64,000 bases of DNA from Porogramme epimiltina (Eukaryota; Basidiomycota; Agaricomycetes; Polyporales; Polyporaceae), in contig FTLJ01000574.1 of NCBI GenBank assembly GCA_900155495.1, positions 1 to 64,000 on the forward strand, in the 5' to 3' direction. A program made the translations under genes and the position numbers. This document shows positions 23,084 through 34,800 of the stretch, one piece after another (positions within the stretch are counted from its first letter, which is position 1; each line of letters starts with the position of its first letter). A model generated the notes under the pieces. That model saw nothing but the letters and a program-made list of their open reading frames with translations. It did no database searches and had not been told where the DNA came from.

Positions 23084-23306
23084 CGGTGGACAGGCTGGCA
23101 AGTGTGGCGACGGCGGCGCTAGTAAGCATCTTCAAACTCCGATGATCCCTTCCAACTGGGGAACCACTCGGCTCGCTCCCTGTCTGCTCGGCGTGATCGC
23201 TAATTCAACCTCAGCCCAACCTTTTCACATTCAGTGACCCTCATGCCCCTATTCGCCTTAGCCTCCTTTCGAACCTTTTCCACGCCCACAGCTCTTCAAA
23301 TAAGCG

Positions 23307-24555
23307 ATGGTGATCAACCCAAAGTGCTGTATTCCAACTGAAGGTTACTATGCAGTCGTGCGTATGGACCCAGAGACTATGCTGAGGGCCGTCAATCTCG
23401 ATGATCAGCAAGCACTCGACGAAGTGAGGAGAATGGAATCCAAGAAGTACCTCGTTTACTTGGCAATGGTGAGTATTCAGAGTATAGTTTTCTACCCACT
23501 ATGTGTGCCCGCATACGCCGCAGGGGACCAGTGGCAGTGGCAGAGATTCCCTTCGCCTGCTTACCTCCGGCGCGTAGGGAATACTTGTGTCGCAGTATTC
23601 TGGGAGCATCTCTCTCAGGCTCGACGTCCCGAGCTCCCCCCCCCCTTCTGTGGCAGCTGCGCTAATTAAGCTCTCTCACAGGACTTACAGCTGACTATGC
23701 CACATCACCAGTGGTCACGCTACGCGATCAGCCCCATCGGGGCCACCCTCCGCACCGAAGACGCTGAGAAAGGTCTCACCCCGGAGATGGTCATTCCCAT
23801 CGCGCCCAACACCGCCCACGCCCGCGGTAACAAGCCCGTCGAGTCCGAGACGCCATTCCCATTCACAAACTGCTTCCACTGGTTTGGCAACGAGACTAGC
23901 GTGCGCATCAAGGTCCGCCGCGAGGACCCGTACGATCATACGCACGGGGTGTACGTCCCCGCGCGCGAGGATGGGCGGCTCATGGACAGCTTTGAGGACG
24001 ACCGCAAGCGCGTGGTTGCATTCAACGATCGGAAGCGTGAGGCGGCACGCTCCCCCATGGGCGATTCCTCTGCAGGTCCATGTGCGAAGTCGAAGTCGCG
24101 CTCGACCTTCGGCGATGACGGCTCGCACTTTCGGACGTCTTCACCCCCTGATCCTTGTGCGGACGGGCAAGGACCTAGCACACCCCCAGACCTGTCAGAC
24201 TTCGAGGCGGATGACTGCACTGCGATCGACCCGATCTTCAGCCACGACCTGTTCGGTATGAACCCTGTCCGGGGCGAAGGTCTGTTCCCGATCTTGGACT
24301 GCTGGCTTGAGCTCGAGGATCATCTGACTGAAGACACGATCCCGAGCCCTGTGTTGTTTTTCGAGGAAGCAGAAGCGATCAAGTCGTGCGTATACTTTTT
24401 CGCTCTCTTGTGGTAGCAGGGCAGTTGATGTTACCGTTTCCCATGTCTACAGGATTCTCCATCGTGCATACTATCGCAGGAAGCTCCTGGGAGAGGAAAC
24501 CCCGTCTTCTCCCCCTGACATCAGCCAGACTCCTGCCCACACTTTGTCGTGCTGA
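23307..24555 (+). CDS. Unrecognised three-exon gene, tandem family copy A
   Basis: Exons 23307-23468, 23682-24385 and 24453-24555 encode 322 residues. I do not recognise the family. Exon 1 carries GYYAVVRMDPETMLRAVNLD and KKYLVYL; exon 2 has ISPIGATLR, a block from TPFPFTNCFHWFGNE to VRIKV, a Ser/Pro-rich linker, and an acidic-aromatic stretch LFPILDCWLELEDHLTEDT...LFFEEAEAIKS; exon 3 starts ILHRAYYRR. No signal peptide or membrane segment is visible. Intron phases are 0 and 2, the same in all copies. The low-complexity linker (about residues 160-230) varies most between copies, while the two flanking blocks are strongly kept, suggesting two folded parts joined by a disordered linker. Confidence 0.75.
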
Positions 24556-25569
24556 GCACCTCACGTAGAGCTTCGTATTCTTATTCCTTATGTGCCATTG
24601 TACGCCTATAGACCGTGTACGAACGCGCACAGATCAAGTATCACAATGTATTTACACCGTCTCTGCCTCTCAGGACGTGAGTCAATCCTTTCGCCTGAAA
24701 AGGCCTGCTTTTTTCCTCCGCCGCCAGCTCCATTTTCTGGTCACATAGGGGTAAATGCTTTAGATGCCAATGACCTCACAGGCTCGTCCACGGCGAGAGC
24801 GCTATCAGCTCCGCCGGCCCCAGTGAGTTTGCAAGGAAAACGAATCTCTCGCGAGTAATTCGTGTCCCCGCTCAGCCAGGACAGGGGGGACTCGTCTCAC
24901 GATCTATAGGCTCCGTCGGCGGTATCCACGAGCCTAATACGATCCTTGTACTAAAGGCATCACGTTTGTGCACACCCTGCTGCGGCCGGCGCCAGCCGGG
25001 TGCCGAGTAGATATCCTAGCCGTGGGCCCAATGCAGAAGTGCCTTCTAGCGACGTGCTGTAGACAAGTACTCAAGCAGTGTTCATCGTCTCCAAAATCTA
25101 AAATGCAAGAGTCAGTTCACTCAAGAAACCTTCGCGCACAGCGGCCGGGTTTGGGGCGAGGCTCACCATCAAGGCCACCGTATGATATTCTTATTCTCCA
25201 ATGATATCTACCAGCGGTGTAGCAGCCGGAAGAACTTGGATACTTAGTGCGTACTCAAGCTCTTGGATGTCCTAGTAGTGCGCCAAGTGCCGACGGGTTC
25301 TGAAAGTACATTTTCAAACTGCGACTATGGATAGGCTGGGTGGTGATGGGATATTTAGACTCCGCTACCCCCTTGGCTGACCTATTTTGCGTTCCGATGG
25401 TTTCAAGCTCCGAACGTCTGGTCACGAGACTACTTGTGAGCCTCCTTTCGGACGCGATTCTTGCTCGCATTCCACAACCTCTCTTCGACCCCTGTCCGTG
25501 TCCGTGTCCGCATCCCGCCCTTGAAGCGATTTCTATCTGTTTCATATCCACTTCAAGTTCAAATTGGCA
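24556..25569. other. Intergenic, with a dispersed repeat fragment
   Basis: No gene is seen. A tail shared with copies B, C and D (TCGTAT...TTAT...ATTGTA near 24575-24602) is probably 3' UTR. A stretch at about 24700-24950 matches parts of 37.9-38.75 kb. Confidence 0.5.
24700..24950. repeat. Dispersed repeat fragment (related to 37.9-38.75 kb)
   Basis: Shared blocks include CTCCGCCGCC...CATTTTCTGG, a TCGGCTCCGC-like block followed by GAATGAATTTCTCG/ACGAATCTCTCG, and further on CTATA(G)G(C/A)...CGGCGGTA(T/G)CCAC. The pieces are in the same order but with different gaps, as in a decayed mobile element with internal deletions. No coding capacity is visible. Confidence 0.5.
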
Positions 25570-26842
25570 ATGTTCTCCGACGACCCAAAGCTCTGTTTCC
25601 CCGTGTTCAGCTACTATGCTGTCGTCCGAATGGACCCGGAGGCCATGCTGAGGACTGTCAAGCTCGATGATGAACAAGCCCTCGACGAAGTAAGGAGAAT
25701 GCCAGAGCCCAAGAAGTATCTCGTCTACCTGAAGTACGTGAGTAATCGTCTGTCAATACAGCTCGAGATCCACCCTATATCTGTGTATGCCCAAGACGAG
25801 TGGATGACCTCCGGTGCACGCGGGGTGTACCACCAAAATGCGTCACAGTCTTCTCAAGGCATTCCTCTCTCTCGTCCTTTTTAATATCCTGCGAATTCCC
25901 ACCCTTTGCGGCAATTGCACTCATTAAATCTTTGTCAGTGCTCACAACTCCCTATGCCGGACAACGAGTGGTTACGTTTCGAGATCAGCCCAATTGGCAC
26001 CACCCTCCGCCCCGAAGTCTCTGAGGAGGGTATCACCGCGGATATGGTCACACCCATTGCGCCCAACACTGAGCACCCCCACGGACGCGAACCCGTTGTG
26101 CCCGCGAAGCCATTCCCATTCAAGAACTGCTTTCACTGGGTCGACAACGACGCATCTGTGCGCATCAAGGTCCGCCACGAGGATCCATACGACTACGCGC
26201 ATGCAGTGGGCCTCTCCTGTCGAGAGGAACGCCGGCTCTCGGACAGTTTCAACGACGACCTCAACCGCATTTATGCATTCTCCCTGCTGAAGCATGGACC
26301 GGCGCGCTCCTCCACGAGCGAGTCGTCTGTAAGTCCGAGAGCGGAGTCGAGGGCCGGGTCGACCTACAGCGACGACAGCTCGCACTCTCGGACGTCCTCC
26401 CCCTCGCACTCTTGTGCGGATGGCCAGGGGTTTACCACACCCTCAGTCTCGTCAGAGTCCGAGATCGAGGACTCCACAGTGATCGATCCCATCTTCAGGT
26501 CAGACATCTTCGGTTTCGGCCCTGTCCAGGGTGAAGGTCTCTTCCCGATCCTGGACTGCTGGTTTGAGCTCGATGAGCATCTCACTGAAGATACAATCCC
26601 GAGCCCTGCGTTGTTCTTCGAGGAAGCAGAAGCGATCAAATCGTACGTTCGCGTTTCTCTTTCTCTCACGATGGCCTGGTGGCTGATGAAAGTTTCCCCT
26701 TGTCGGTAGGATTCTCCATCGCGCATACGACCGTAAGCAGCTCGCGGGCGAGGACATTCCGTCCTCTCCCCCTGACATCAGACAGACTTCTGACCACGCT
26801 TCGGTGGACGCCACTTCTCTCGATATCGAGCTGTCGGCGTAA
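25570..26842 (+). CDS. Unrecognised three-exon gene, tandem family copy B
   Basis: Exons 25570-25737, 25939-26642 and 26710-26842 encode 334 residues. It has the same blocks as copy A: YYAVVRMDPEAMLRTVKLDDE, KKYLVYLK, ISPIGTTLRPE, FPFKNCFHWVDNDASVRIKV, a Ser-rich linker, FPILDCWFELDEHLTEDTIP and FFEEAEAIKS, then ILHRAYDRKQ. The last exon is longer than in A and ends DATSLDIELSA. Exon 2 has the same length in A and B (704 nt). Closest to copy D in exons 2 and 3. No lesions seen; function unknown. Confidence 0.75.
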
Positions 26843-27487
26843 ACCTCGTCTTCGTTCTGATATATGCTTCTCGCTGGGATCGTGCTCCCTCGTGTACAGC
26901 TTTGTATGTTTATCCATTATATGCCATTGTACAAGAATGAACTGCTCGTACGCCCACGAGTGTTCATAAGCCCAATTTAATGCAGCCGCATGGGATCCTC
27001 AGGGAAAGAGCGCGCTGCAGAAGTGTGGACGTCCTCCTTTTGGTCTCCTTTTCTGGCAGCCATTCGTTTGGCATTAGCCGCCATTTTTTCACGGGCTGAC
27101 CAACCGTGAAAACATCTCCGCGCTAGCCACGAGAGTCGCTCTCGACGAGGGGCGAGCCACGGTATCATCGCTTTCGCACGGCGCCACGTGCCGATTGCCT
27201 TCCCGCCCCTCGCCGGACGCGCCCCGGCCCGCTCTTCTCCCTGGTGGAAAATTCAAACTCAGCTCCCTCGGGGCTCAAACCACCTGGGGCCAGTAACAGT
27301 GCGTTCCAGCGATCCCCCCTATTCATGAGACTGCTCGTTGTAAGCATCCCTTCAAACTTGCCTCTTGCTTTCGCTCCACTATCTTTCTCTTTCCGGCTCC
27401 GCTCGTTACAACCTCCGCGTTCTACCCCTACCGTGATCTAGCATCCGTTTCGCGCCCATCCCAAGTCCACAGTTCTTCAAACAAGTG
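26843..27487. other. Intergenic, with dispersed repeat and leader-like fragments
   Basis: No gene. A shared 3' tail (TGTACAGCTTTGTATGTTTA near 26895) follows copy B. About 26990-27080 matches 38275-38370 (CCTCAGGGAAAG...GCGCTGCA...CTCCTTTTGG...TTTCTGGC). About 27150-27260 resembles the phosphorylase leader (ATCATCGCTTTCGCACGGC). Confidence 0.5.
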
Positions 27488-28797
27488 ATGAGTATCAACC
27501 CGAAGTGCTGTGTCCCGTGCCTTGGATATTATGCTGTCGTACGTATGGATCCGGAGGCTATGCTGAGGGCCGCCAACCTCGATGATGAGCAAGCACTCGA
27601 CGAGGTGAGGAGCATGGGACTCTGCAAGAAGTACCTTGTCTACTTGAAAGATGTGAGTGATATCTACTCTCTGACATACCCCCCCGGCCGGCAGATAGAG
27701 GTAGATTCCATTTTTCCGCTTACCTCACCCGCACGGGGGGTATATACCACCAAATTATATCACAGGATTCTATAGGCATCCCCATCGACGCCCTGGTCCA
27801 CCTGTTGTGGTAGCTGTACTCATCAATCGTTTTCACAGATATCACAGCTGTTGATGCCGCACCACGAGTGGCTGCGCTTCAATATCAGTCCCATTGGAAC
27901 CACCTTCCGCCCTGAAGAACCCGAGCGGGGCCTCACCCCTGACATGGTCATCCCTATCGCACCCAATATTGCACACGTCCAGGAAGGCAGGCTCATCGAG
28001 TCCGAAACGCCATTCCCATTTACGAGTTGCTTTCACTGGTTTGGCAACAACATAACTGTGCGCATCAAGGTTCTCTTCAAAGATCAATACGACCACACGC
28101 ACGGGGTACGCGTCTCCTCGTTCGAGCATGTGCGGCTCAAAAAAATCTTCGAGAGCGACCGCAGGCGCTTCCTTGCATTCAACGATCGGAAGCGTGAGGC
28201 GGCGCGCTCCCCCACGAGGGAGTCCTCTGCAAGTCCGAGGGCGAAGTCCAGGTCCAGGTCCACCAGCAGCGGCAGCTCGAGCTTTCGGGCATCTTCTCCC
28301 CCTGGCTCTGGTGCGGACGGCCAGGGATCCAGCGCACCCTCAGTTGCATCAACGGCGGGTGATGCCACGGCCACGATCGACCCCGGATTCACCGAAGACT
28401 TCTTCGGTGTGGACCCTGTCCCGGGTGAAAGCCTCTTCCCGATCTTGGACTGCTGGTTAGACCTCGAGGAGCATCTTACTGAAGACACGGTTCCGAGCCC
28501 TGTTTTGTTTTTTGAGGAAGTAAGAGTGATCAAGTCGTGAGTACACTTTTTCGCTCTCTAGTGGCAGCGGGGCAGCTGATGTAAACCTCCCGTGCCGACA
28601 GCATTCTCCATCGTGCATACTGTCGCAGGAAGAACGCGATCGACGAGATTCCTCCCTCTCCCCCTGCCACCAGCTGTACTTCTTCGGCACAGACCTTCGC
28701 TCGCAGGGATATGCCCGAACAGATCAGCGGAAAGGCCATATCCGCCGGAGAATACCGTGCGCGGTTCGAAGGTTCGTATCTTTTGGCCTCGGTATGA
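27488..28797 (+). CDS. Unrecognised three-exon gene, tandem family copy C
   Basis: Exons 27488-27652, 27839-28536 and 28602-28797 encode 352 residues. Blocks match copies A and B: YYAVVRMDPEAMLRAANLDDE, KKYLVYLKD, MPHHEWLRFNISPIGTTFRP, FPFTSCFHWFGNNITVRIKV, FPILDCWLDLEEHLTEDTVP, and SILHRAYCRRK across the last splice. The last exon reads through the point where A and B end and continues with an unrelated 30-residue tail, so its end may be less constrained. The linker has an arginine/serine run (KSRSRSTSSGSSS). Function unknown. Confidence 0.72.
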
Positions 28798-29009
28798 GTA
28801 TTGTGCGACTTACTGGCGTTCGAGCAGGAGAAAACCCTACTTCCGCGTCACAGTCTAAGAACTTATCGCGATTTATACGCGTCATTGCACGGGCCTTGAA
28901 GTTTGACTAGCTGTTCCATGTACGCCTCTTAGCATGTGTCATTGTCCTGATGTAAGCCTTGTTTTTCTCGACATTGTGGCCTTTCGTGTACAGCTTCGTA
29001 TATTTATCC

Positions 29010-29225
29010 CTTATCTGCTATCATGGCGACGCTGCCGGCGACGACCGAGAGTCTGCATCCATGCCCGCCGCTCGTCGCGCTGAGCGTGCACGCGCGCAAG
29101 GAGGGGAGGCGCGCGGTGTGCTGAGTCTCGTGAGTGGATACGGCAAGACGGTGCGCCGCTTGCGCGTCTTCCGCCACCGCACCATGCCGACGCGGTGGGA
29201 GGCGCACTCTTCAGTATCCTGGTAA
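29010..29225 (+). pseudogene. Fragment of the neighbouring F-box gene (30885-32388)
   Basis: About 180 bp match 31741-31920 in the F-box gene downstream: MATLPATTESLHPCPPLVAL against MATLPPTVESLRPRPPLVAL, then after a frame change SGYGKTVRRLRVFRHRTMPT against SGYGKTLRRLRIFRHRAMPT. The fragment ends within what is intron 1 of family copy D, replacing that copy's first exon. It has a frame shift and stops and cannot make the F-box product. Confidence 0.8.
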
Positions 29226-30157
29226 CTTCGACCCTCTGCAGCAATTGGGCTCAATAGTCTCTTTTACAGTGCGCACTGCCCATGCCAGACAACGAGTGGT
29301 TGCGTTTCCAGGTCAGCCTAATTGGAACCACCCTCCGTCCAGAAGACCCCGAGGAGGGTATCACCCTGGACATGGCTACGCCCATTGCACCCAACACTGA
29401 GCACCCCCGCGGACGCGAACCCGTTGTACCCGCGAAGCCGTTCCCATTCAAGAACTGCTTTCACTGGGTCGACAAGGACGCATCTGTGCACATCAAGGTC
29501 CGCCACGAGGATCCATACGACTACGCGCGTGCGGTGGGCCTCTCCTTTTGAGAGGAACGCCGGCTCTCGGACAGTTTCTACGACGACCTCAACCGTATTT
29601 ATGCATTCTCCCTGCTGAAGCGTAAGGCGGCGCGCTCCCCCATGAGCGGGCCCTCTACAAACCCGAGGGCGAAGTCGAGACCCGACTCAACCTCCAGCCC
29701 AGACAACGCCTGCTCCCGAAGTTCTTCACCCCCTTGTGCAGACAGCCAGAGGTGCTGCACACCCTCAGATTCGTCGGAGTTCTGGGCCTCAGACTCAACG
29801 GACGACATCATCGCGTGGGCCGTCTTCGGTTTCGGCCCTGTCCAGGGTGAAGTTCTCTTCCCGATCTTGGACTGCTGGTTTGAGCTCGAGGAATATCTCA
29901 CTGAAGACACAGTCCCGAACCCTGTGCTGTTCTTCGAGGAAGCAGAAGCGATCAAATCGTGCGTTCGCGTTCATTGTTCTCGTGATACCAAGGTCGCTGA
30001 TGTAAGCTTTTCCTTTGTCGGTAGGATTCTCCATCGCGCATATAATCGTAGACAGCTTGTGGAGAAGGAGATGCCGCCCTCTCCCTCTGACATCAACCAG
30101 ACTTCTGACCATACTCCGGTGGACGACACTGCTCTTGATGTCGAGTCGTCGTCGTAA
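29226..30157 (+). pseudogene. Unrecognised family copy D: no exon 1, premature stop
   Basis: The equivalents of exon 2 (29270-29958) and exon 3 (30025-30157) are kept with their splice sites. Exon 1 is absent and replaced by the F-box gene fragment. An in-frame TGA stands at 29549-29551, where copy B has an arginine codon (GLSCREERRLS becomes GLSF-stop-EERRLS); downstream the frame stays open through FPILDCWFELEEYLTEDTVP and ILHRAYNRRQ to the end. Splicing the fused F-box piece onto exon 2 would not keep frame. Few lesions suggest recent loss. Confidence 0.8.
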
Positions 30158-30884
30158 ACCTCTTCTTTGTCCTAATAGATGCTTTTCCTCTCTGAGACCG
30201 TGTCTCTTCGTGTACAGCTTCGTATATTCATCCATTATGTGTCATTGTATCCATAGTATCATTTAGACTACATATGACAATTTGGTAGCAGACGCTGAGA
30301 ATGAGCAAACATGCGTATAAAGAATATTTCATGAGCGTAACGACACGGGGTAACCTTGAGCACCTCGAGAAGTGGTGTAGTGGCTCGGCGCATTCTTCCA
30401 CTGCCGACGCTGTTGAAACAACTCCGTCACAGATTATGCTATAAGCACTCAGTGCGGGTTCCGGTGGAGCGGTGGCTGCTCTGATCGTCGGCTGCCTTCT
30501 GTTCTTTAGAATGGCCGGTTTACTATAGGAGCAGCGAACGCACTGTAGATTGGAGAAGTAAGGAATTTAAGCATGGTGGTCCATGTATATCTAGAGCAGT
30601 AGTCAGTATGGAAAGTGATTACACATGCATCTAATGGCTGCCTCATGGCAACAAACTCAACCTGCGGCACACGCAGAAACTCCTTCCATTCGCGTTGCCG
30701 CGGGAAAAACAAACGCGCCTGTCTGTTGCGCAGACCTGAACAATGGCCCTCGCAAGTAATTAGGTCTCCGCGACGCGGCAAGCGCTAGGCGGGGTGTATT
30801 TAAGCTCAAGCCCCGTTGGGCTGACCACCTTCGCGCCCTTCACCACCTTGAACGTACACGCTTCCCACGACATTAGCAGTGACC
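30158..30884. other. Intergenic
   Basis: Begins with the shared family 3' tail (TGTACAGCTTCGTATATTCA near 30212). No gene seen in the rest. Confidence 0.5.
30797..30803 (+). promoter_or_regulatory. TATA-like box of the 31-kb F-box gene
   Basis: TATTTAA lies 82 nt before the proposed ATG at 30885, a usual distance in fungi. Suggested by position and sequence only. Confidence 0.4.
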
Positions 30885-32388
30885 ATGTCTTTGGAGCTAT
30901 CCTGCAATCGCGTAGACCGCCGTGCAGCTATGCTGAAGATGTGGGAGACGGCTGGTCGTCTTTGCAAAGCCAGACAACCGGAGGCTACTGAGACTCCAGC
31001 TTTGAACCAGGTGAGCTGAACATCAACCACCGCTTCGTCCGCGTATTTAACAGCGACCCCGCCGACCCCTGAACGTGCTTTCTCGCGCAGCCACTGCTTC
31101 TCCTTCACCACGAGCCACCATTGAAACACCCGCCACGCAAAATCATCCCAAACGCCAAGGCTGGTGACCTGGTCCGCCACATCGATACTTCAATGCCTGT
31201 GCTGGAAGAGTATGTGCGAGAAGTGGTCGAGAAGAACCCGATGGCCCAAGCTCCCATACACGCTGCGCGACACGGGTGCGTATGTGAGAAGCTCCCCGCC
31301 GAGCTCTGGCTCAAGATCGCGAACGAGGTCGAAGACCCGAGGGACCTCGTCAGCCTCGCGACGGTCTGCAAAGGGATCCTTCCGACTGCGGAAGACGCAC
31401 TCTACAAACACGTGGAGATCAACACCCGCCACTCCCTCTTCAACTTCGCCCTCACCGCCCTGACGAGGCCGCACAAGGCTCAACGCGTGCGGTCCCTTGC
31501 CATACGCTGGAGCAAGTTCCTGACGCTGGACTCCAGCATGGCGCGCGAGCTCGTCGTGGTCCTCACCCCGCTCACGAACCTTGCCGCGCTGCACTACGCG
31601 CCACCCGCGCGCGTCACGGAGGGCGCAGCGCGCGAGTTTCAGGACCACCTCGACTGGGCGTTCGAGCGGGAGTGGTTCGCGGCGCCCGCAAGCGTGCGCG
31701 TGCTCGCGTGCTCGACCGCGTTCCTCATCGCGCTCAACCGCATGGCGACGCTGCCGCCCACGGTGGAGAGCCTGCGCCCGCGCCCGCCGCTCGTCGCGCT
31801 GAGCGTGCACGCGCACGAGGAGGAGATGCGCGCGGTGTGCAGGCTCGCGAGCGGATACGGCAAGACGCTGCGCCGCCTGCGCATCTTCCGCCACCGCGCG
31901 ATGCCGACGCGGTGGGAGAGCACGCACCCGACGCGCGTGTGCGCGGAGCTCGACGCGCCGCAGCTGGAGTACCTAGAGATACTGGATACAAAGGCCTACT
32001 ATCACGAGGTGCGTCACAATACGTGGGTGTGCAACGCGAGCGCTGAATGTGAAAACAGAGGATGTACTCACTGACGACGTCGCCGCCCTATGACGCGATC
32101 CGAGAGTTTGACGCGAAGGGCATGTTGAGCTCGAAGCTCCCAAAACTTCAGGAGCTCGTGTGGCAGCCATCTTGGTGCACGTGGGAAGCGCGCTCGCCGT
32201 TGCCGGGAAAGTTGTTGGATTGCGAGGTAATGGAGTCCTACCGAAAGCATATGGTGAGCCAGGGATTGCCTATCTTCACGCTAATCATGCATGGGGAGAG
32301 GTGCTTGCGCTTCAAGCTGGGGGACTCAGAGCCCCAGTACAACTGGGTCCCTTGGGACAGCTCGAATGAGAACTGGGGGACCATCTAG
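30885..32388 (+). CDS. F-box protein of the WxPxW-tail type (gene B)
   Basis: Exons 30885-31010, 31091-32008 and 32059-32388 encode 457 residues. The F-box is at about residues 100-145 (EKLPAELWLKIANEV...DLVSLATVCKGILPTAEDAL). It is followed by a region common in basidiomycete F-box proteins (KAQRVRSLAIRW), then TRVCAELDAPQLEYLEILD, a phase-0 intron and a last exon with KLPKLQELVWQPSW. The second acceptor (GAAAACAG) has a poor pyrimidine tract, so that junction is slightly less sure. Exon 2 is very GC-rich. A piece of it has been copied to 29.0-29.2 kb. Family role: substrate receptor of an SCF ubiquitin ligase; target unknown. Confidence 0.82.
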
Positions 32389-33596
32389 GTCGTGCAAGAG
32401 ACGCGTCGTGGTATCAAACAAGCCCATTTGCCACCCAAGCGACGCGTCGGTGTGGTGGTCATGCGCACGGGTGAGTCATGCACGTACCATTAGCCCACGA
32501 TGCGTTCTCGTCCTTGTTTCTCCCAACTGTTCTACCATCCCAATAGTGTTTCATGTTTGTTTGTGTACCGTACTCCAACTTCAAAGTAGCTGAAAACATA
32601 GGCAATCAGCGATACAAATGGCTGTTTGACAGCCGCATTGATCTGGACATGAGACTTGCGCCTTGGTTGCATGCGAAACATGAGGAAGTCTGAGCACAGA
32701 GGTCATGTGGGGAAGATTTTGAGGAAAGGATGATGATGGTCGCGACACTTGTCTGAGATATGGGCAGGCGCCCAGAGTTTGGAAGGCTAGCACGTGCACG
32801 TGCCATGTAGGAAGAACATATGGCGACTGCGAATCCGACATAAATTGACTGTCGTTGATAAGACAACCTAGCCCGGGCGTAGAGGGTGATGCACTTGGTG
32901 CTTTTGCGCCCGTACTCTTGCCAGTTATATGAGCTAGTTACGGCACGGTTACATTGTTGCCGCATCAAAGATGAAAAGGGATTAGGAAAGGATTGACCCT
33001 CGCAGTGGCGGCCGGGATTGTCATCCGATGCCCGGTCAACGCGTCTCTCCTTCTTGCACTCGTCTTGCCACGATGGCTGGGACCCTCCTGCACCGAAATC
33101 GTGCTGCAAGTCGCCTTCCAAGCCTCGGAGCTCCGTGACCATCTCAATACCGTGACAAGCGCACACTGCCTCGTGGCAGTAGACGCGTGTCCACCGACCA
33201 CAGTTCGGGAGACGGCCGGCGACGGCGTTCATCATTTGCTCTTTTGTCCCGCACGACGAAGACACCCAGGAGGCAAGTCACACTCTTCGTTGCGGACGAG
33301 AAAGAACCTTGCCCGGTCACCGGGAAGAAGCCCGAGATCAGGCACCAACGCGAGCTTTGGGCTATGCCACCCGAGCTGTACCACCTACTACCGGGAATCA
33401 GCCATGTGCCACATCGTCGGCAGTTATACCAAGTCTTTTATATCTCATCGCGACCTCTTCGCTTTATAGGCTCCGACTTTTACAATCCTCTTCACTCTGA
33501 TCACATCGTCGAGTCTTCAACGTAAGTCTTAATGATGCTCAGTCGCCTGACTTCGTCACTTACACACAGCCCACCCAGATACTCGTTGGCGTCTCT
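32389..33596. other. Intergenic
   Basis: No convincing gene. A 219-codon open frame on the minus strand (33265-32606) lacks recognisable motifs. A probable 5' UTR intron of the BTB gene runs from GTAAGT near 33523 to CACACAG near 33570. Confidence 0.45.
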
Positions 33597-34800
33597 ATGC
33601 CATCGCGCGAGCAAAGCCCAGAGCGTAGCGAGGAACCACAGAGTGTTGTATCTTCTCCTGATGCAGAGACATCTACGGATACTACGGCCGTTGAGAGCCC
33701 TCAGACTGAAGAGGTCGCTCCCAAACCGCCTCAACCCGATGATGAGTTTTGGCTGGAAGACGGGAACCTCACACTAATCGCTCGCGAATCTGTGGAGTTT
33801 AAGGTGTATAAGGGTCCACTTATAGCCAACTCCCCCGTATTCAAGGACATGCTCTCGCTACCTCAACCCGACGGAGCATCCACATCGCAGTGTACATGTG
33901 GTTTCGCACCGGCATTAGTCCACGTATCCGACTCCCCGGAAGACCTCAGGCACCTTCTAAGAGCCCTTGTCCCAGGGAAGACCCCAAGGTCCGTCACCCT
34001 TCCCAACCACACCCCACGCGCGCCTGACCGCTTCTCGTGATCCCAGAGTAGCGCCGGACGACCTCTCCTTCCACGCCGTCTCCGCCTGCATCCGCCTCGG
34101 ACACAAGTATGAGGTCGACAGCGTCGTGCAGCGCGCACTCGACTACCTCCGCAAGTTCTTCGTCGACTCCTTCGACACCTGGCCACGCGTCGACCCCCCG
34201 CGCCCGCCCGCGTTCGCCGCCGTGCACGCGATCGGCGTCGTCAACCTCGCGCGCCTGACGGGCACGGACGCGCTCCTCCCCGCCGCGCTCATGGGCTGCT
34301 GCATGCTCGGCGCGACGGAGCTCGTCGGCGGCTTCGCGCGCGAGGACGGCACCCCCGAGCAGCTCGCGCAGGACGACGTCGGGCGCTGCTTCCTCGGGCG
34401 CGCGAACCTCATGCAGGCGAACACGCTCGCGACGCTCGCGCTCTTCAACCAGACGCTCGCCGAGGGCTGCACGCGCCGCGACGTGTGCGCGCCCGTGTTC
34501 CTGCGCCTGCTCGACGAGCTGCGCGCGCACGAGCGCGTCGTGTGCACGCTCGACTGGTACAAGTACTGGACCGACTACATCGACGGGCGCGACGACGACC
34601 GCCGGATCTGTGCGCCGTGCTACAAGATGCTCCAGGACCGCGAGAAGCAGCAGCACAAGGACATCTGGAAGCGCCTCCCGGAGCTGATGGGCGTCACTGT
34701 CGAGGGGTGGGCTGCGGACCCTGCGCCAGCTGGCGAAACGGCGGCTACACCCACAGCGCAGGTACGTCGCCGAGCCACTGCCCTTTCGAAATGTCTCTGA
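33597..34800 (+). CDS. BTB/POZ domain protein 1
   Basis: Two exons, 33597-33988 and 34047-34800, encode 381 residues. After an acidic Ser/Pro-rich leader the BTB fold starts at about residue 48 (FWLEDGNLTLIARESVEFKV, YKGPLIANSPVFKDMLSLPQP). The second exon has ACIRLGHKYEVDSVVQRALD, VVNLARLTGTDALLPAAL, and a C-terminal CAPCYKMLQDREK...WKRLPELMGV block. This layout is that of the large basidiomycete BTB family; BTB domains pair with themselves and often link to Cul3 ubiquitin ligases. Its relative at 42.1-43.1 kb shares the full layout, including the intron position. A GTACGT near the end (34761) could be used as a donor to a nearby stop; this would shorten the tail by about 13 residues. Confidence 0.88.

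Noticed and set aside
31190..31927. A 245-codon minus-strand frame
   Set aside because: Antisense shadow of the GC-rich F-box gene B.
32606..33265. A 219-codon minus-strand open frame
   Set aside because: No motif, no conserved relative in the window, unusual composition; kept as intergenic.
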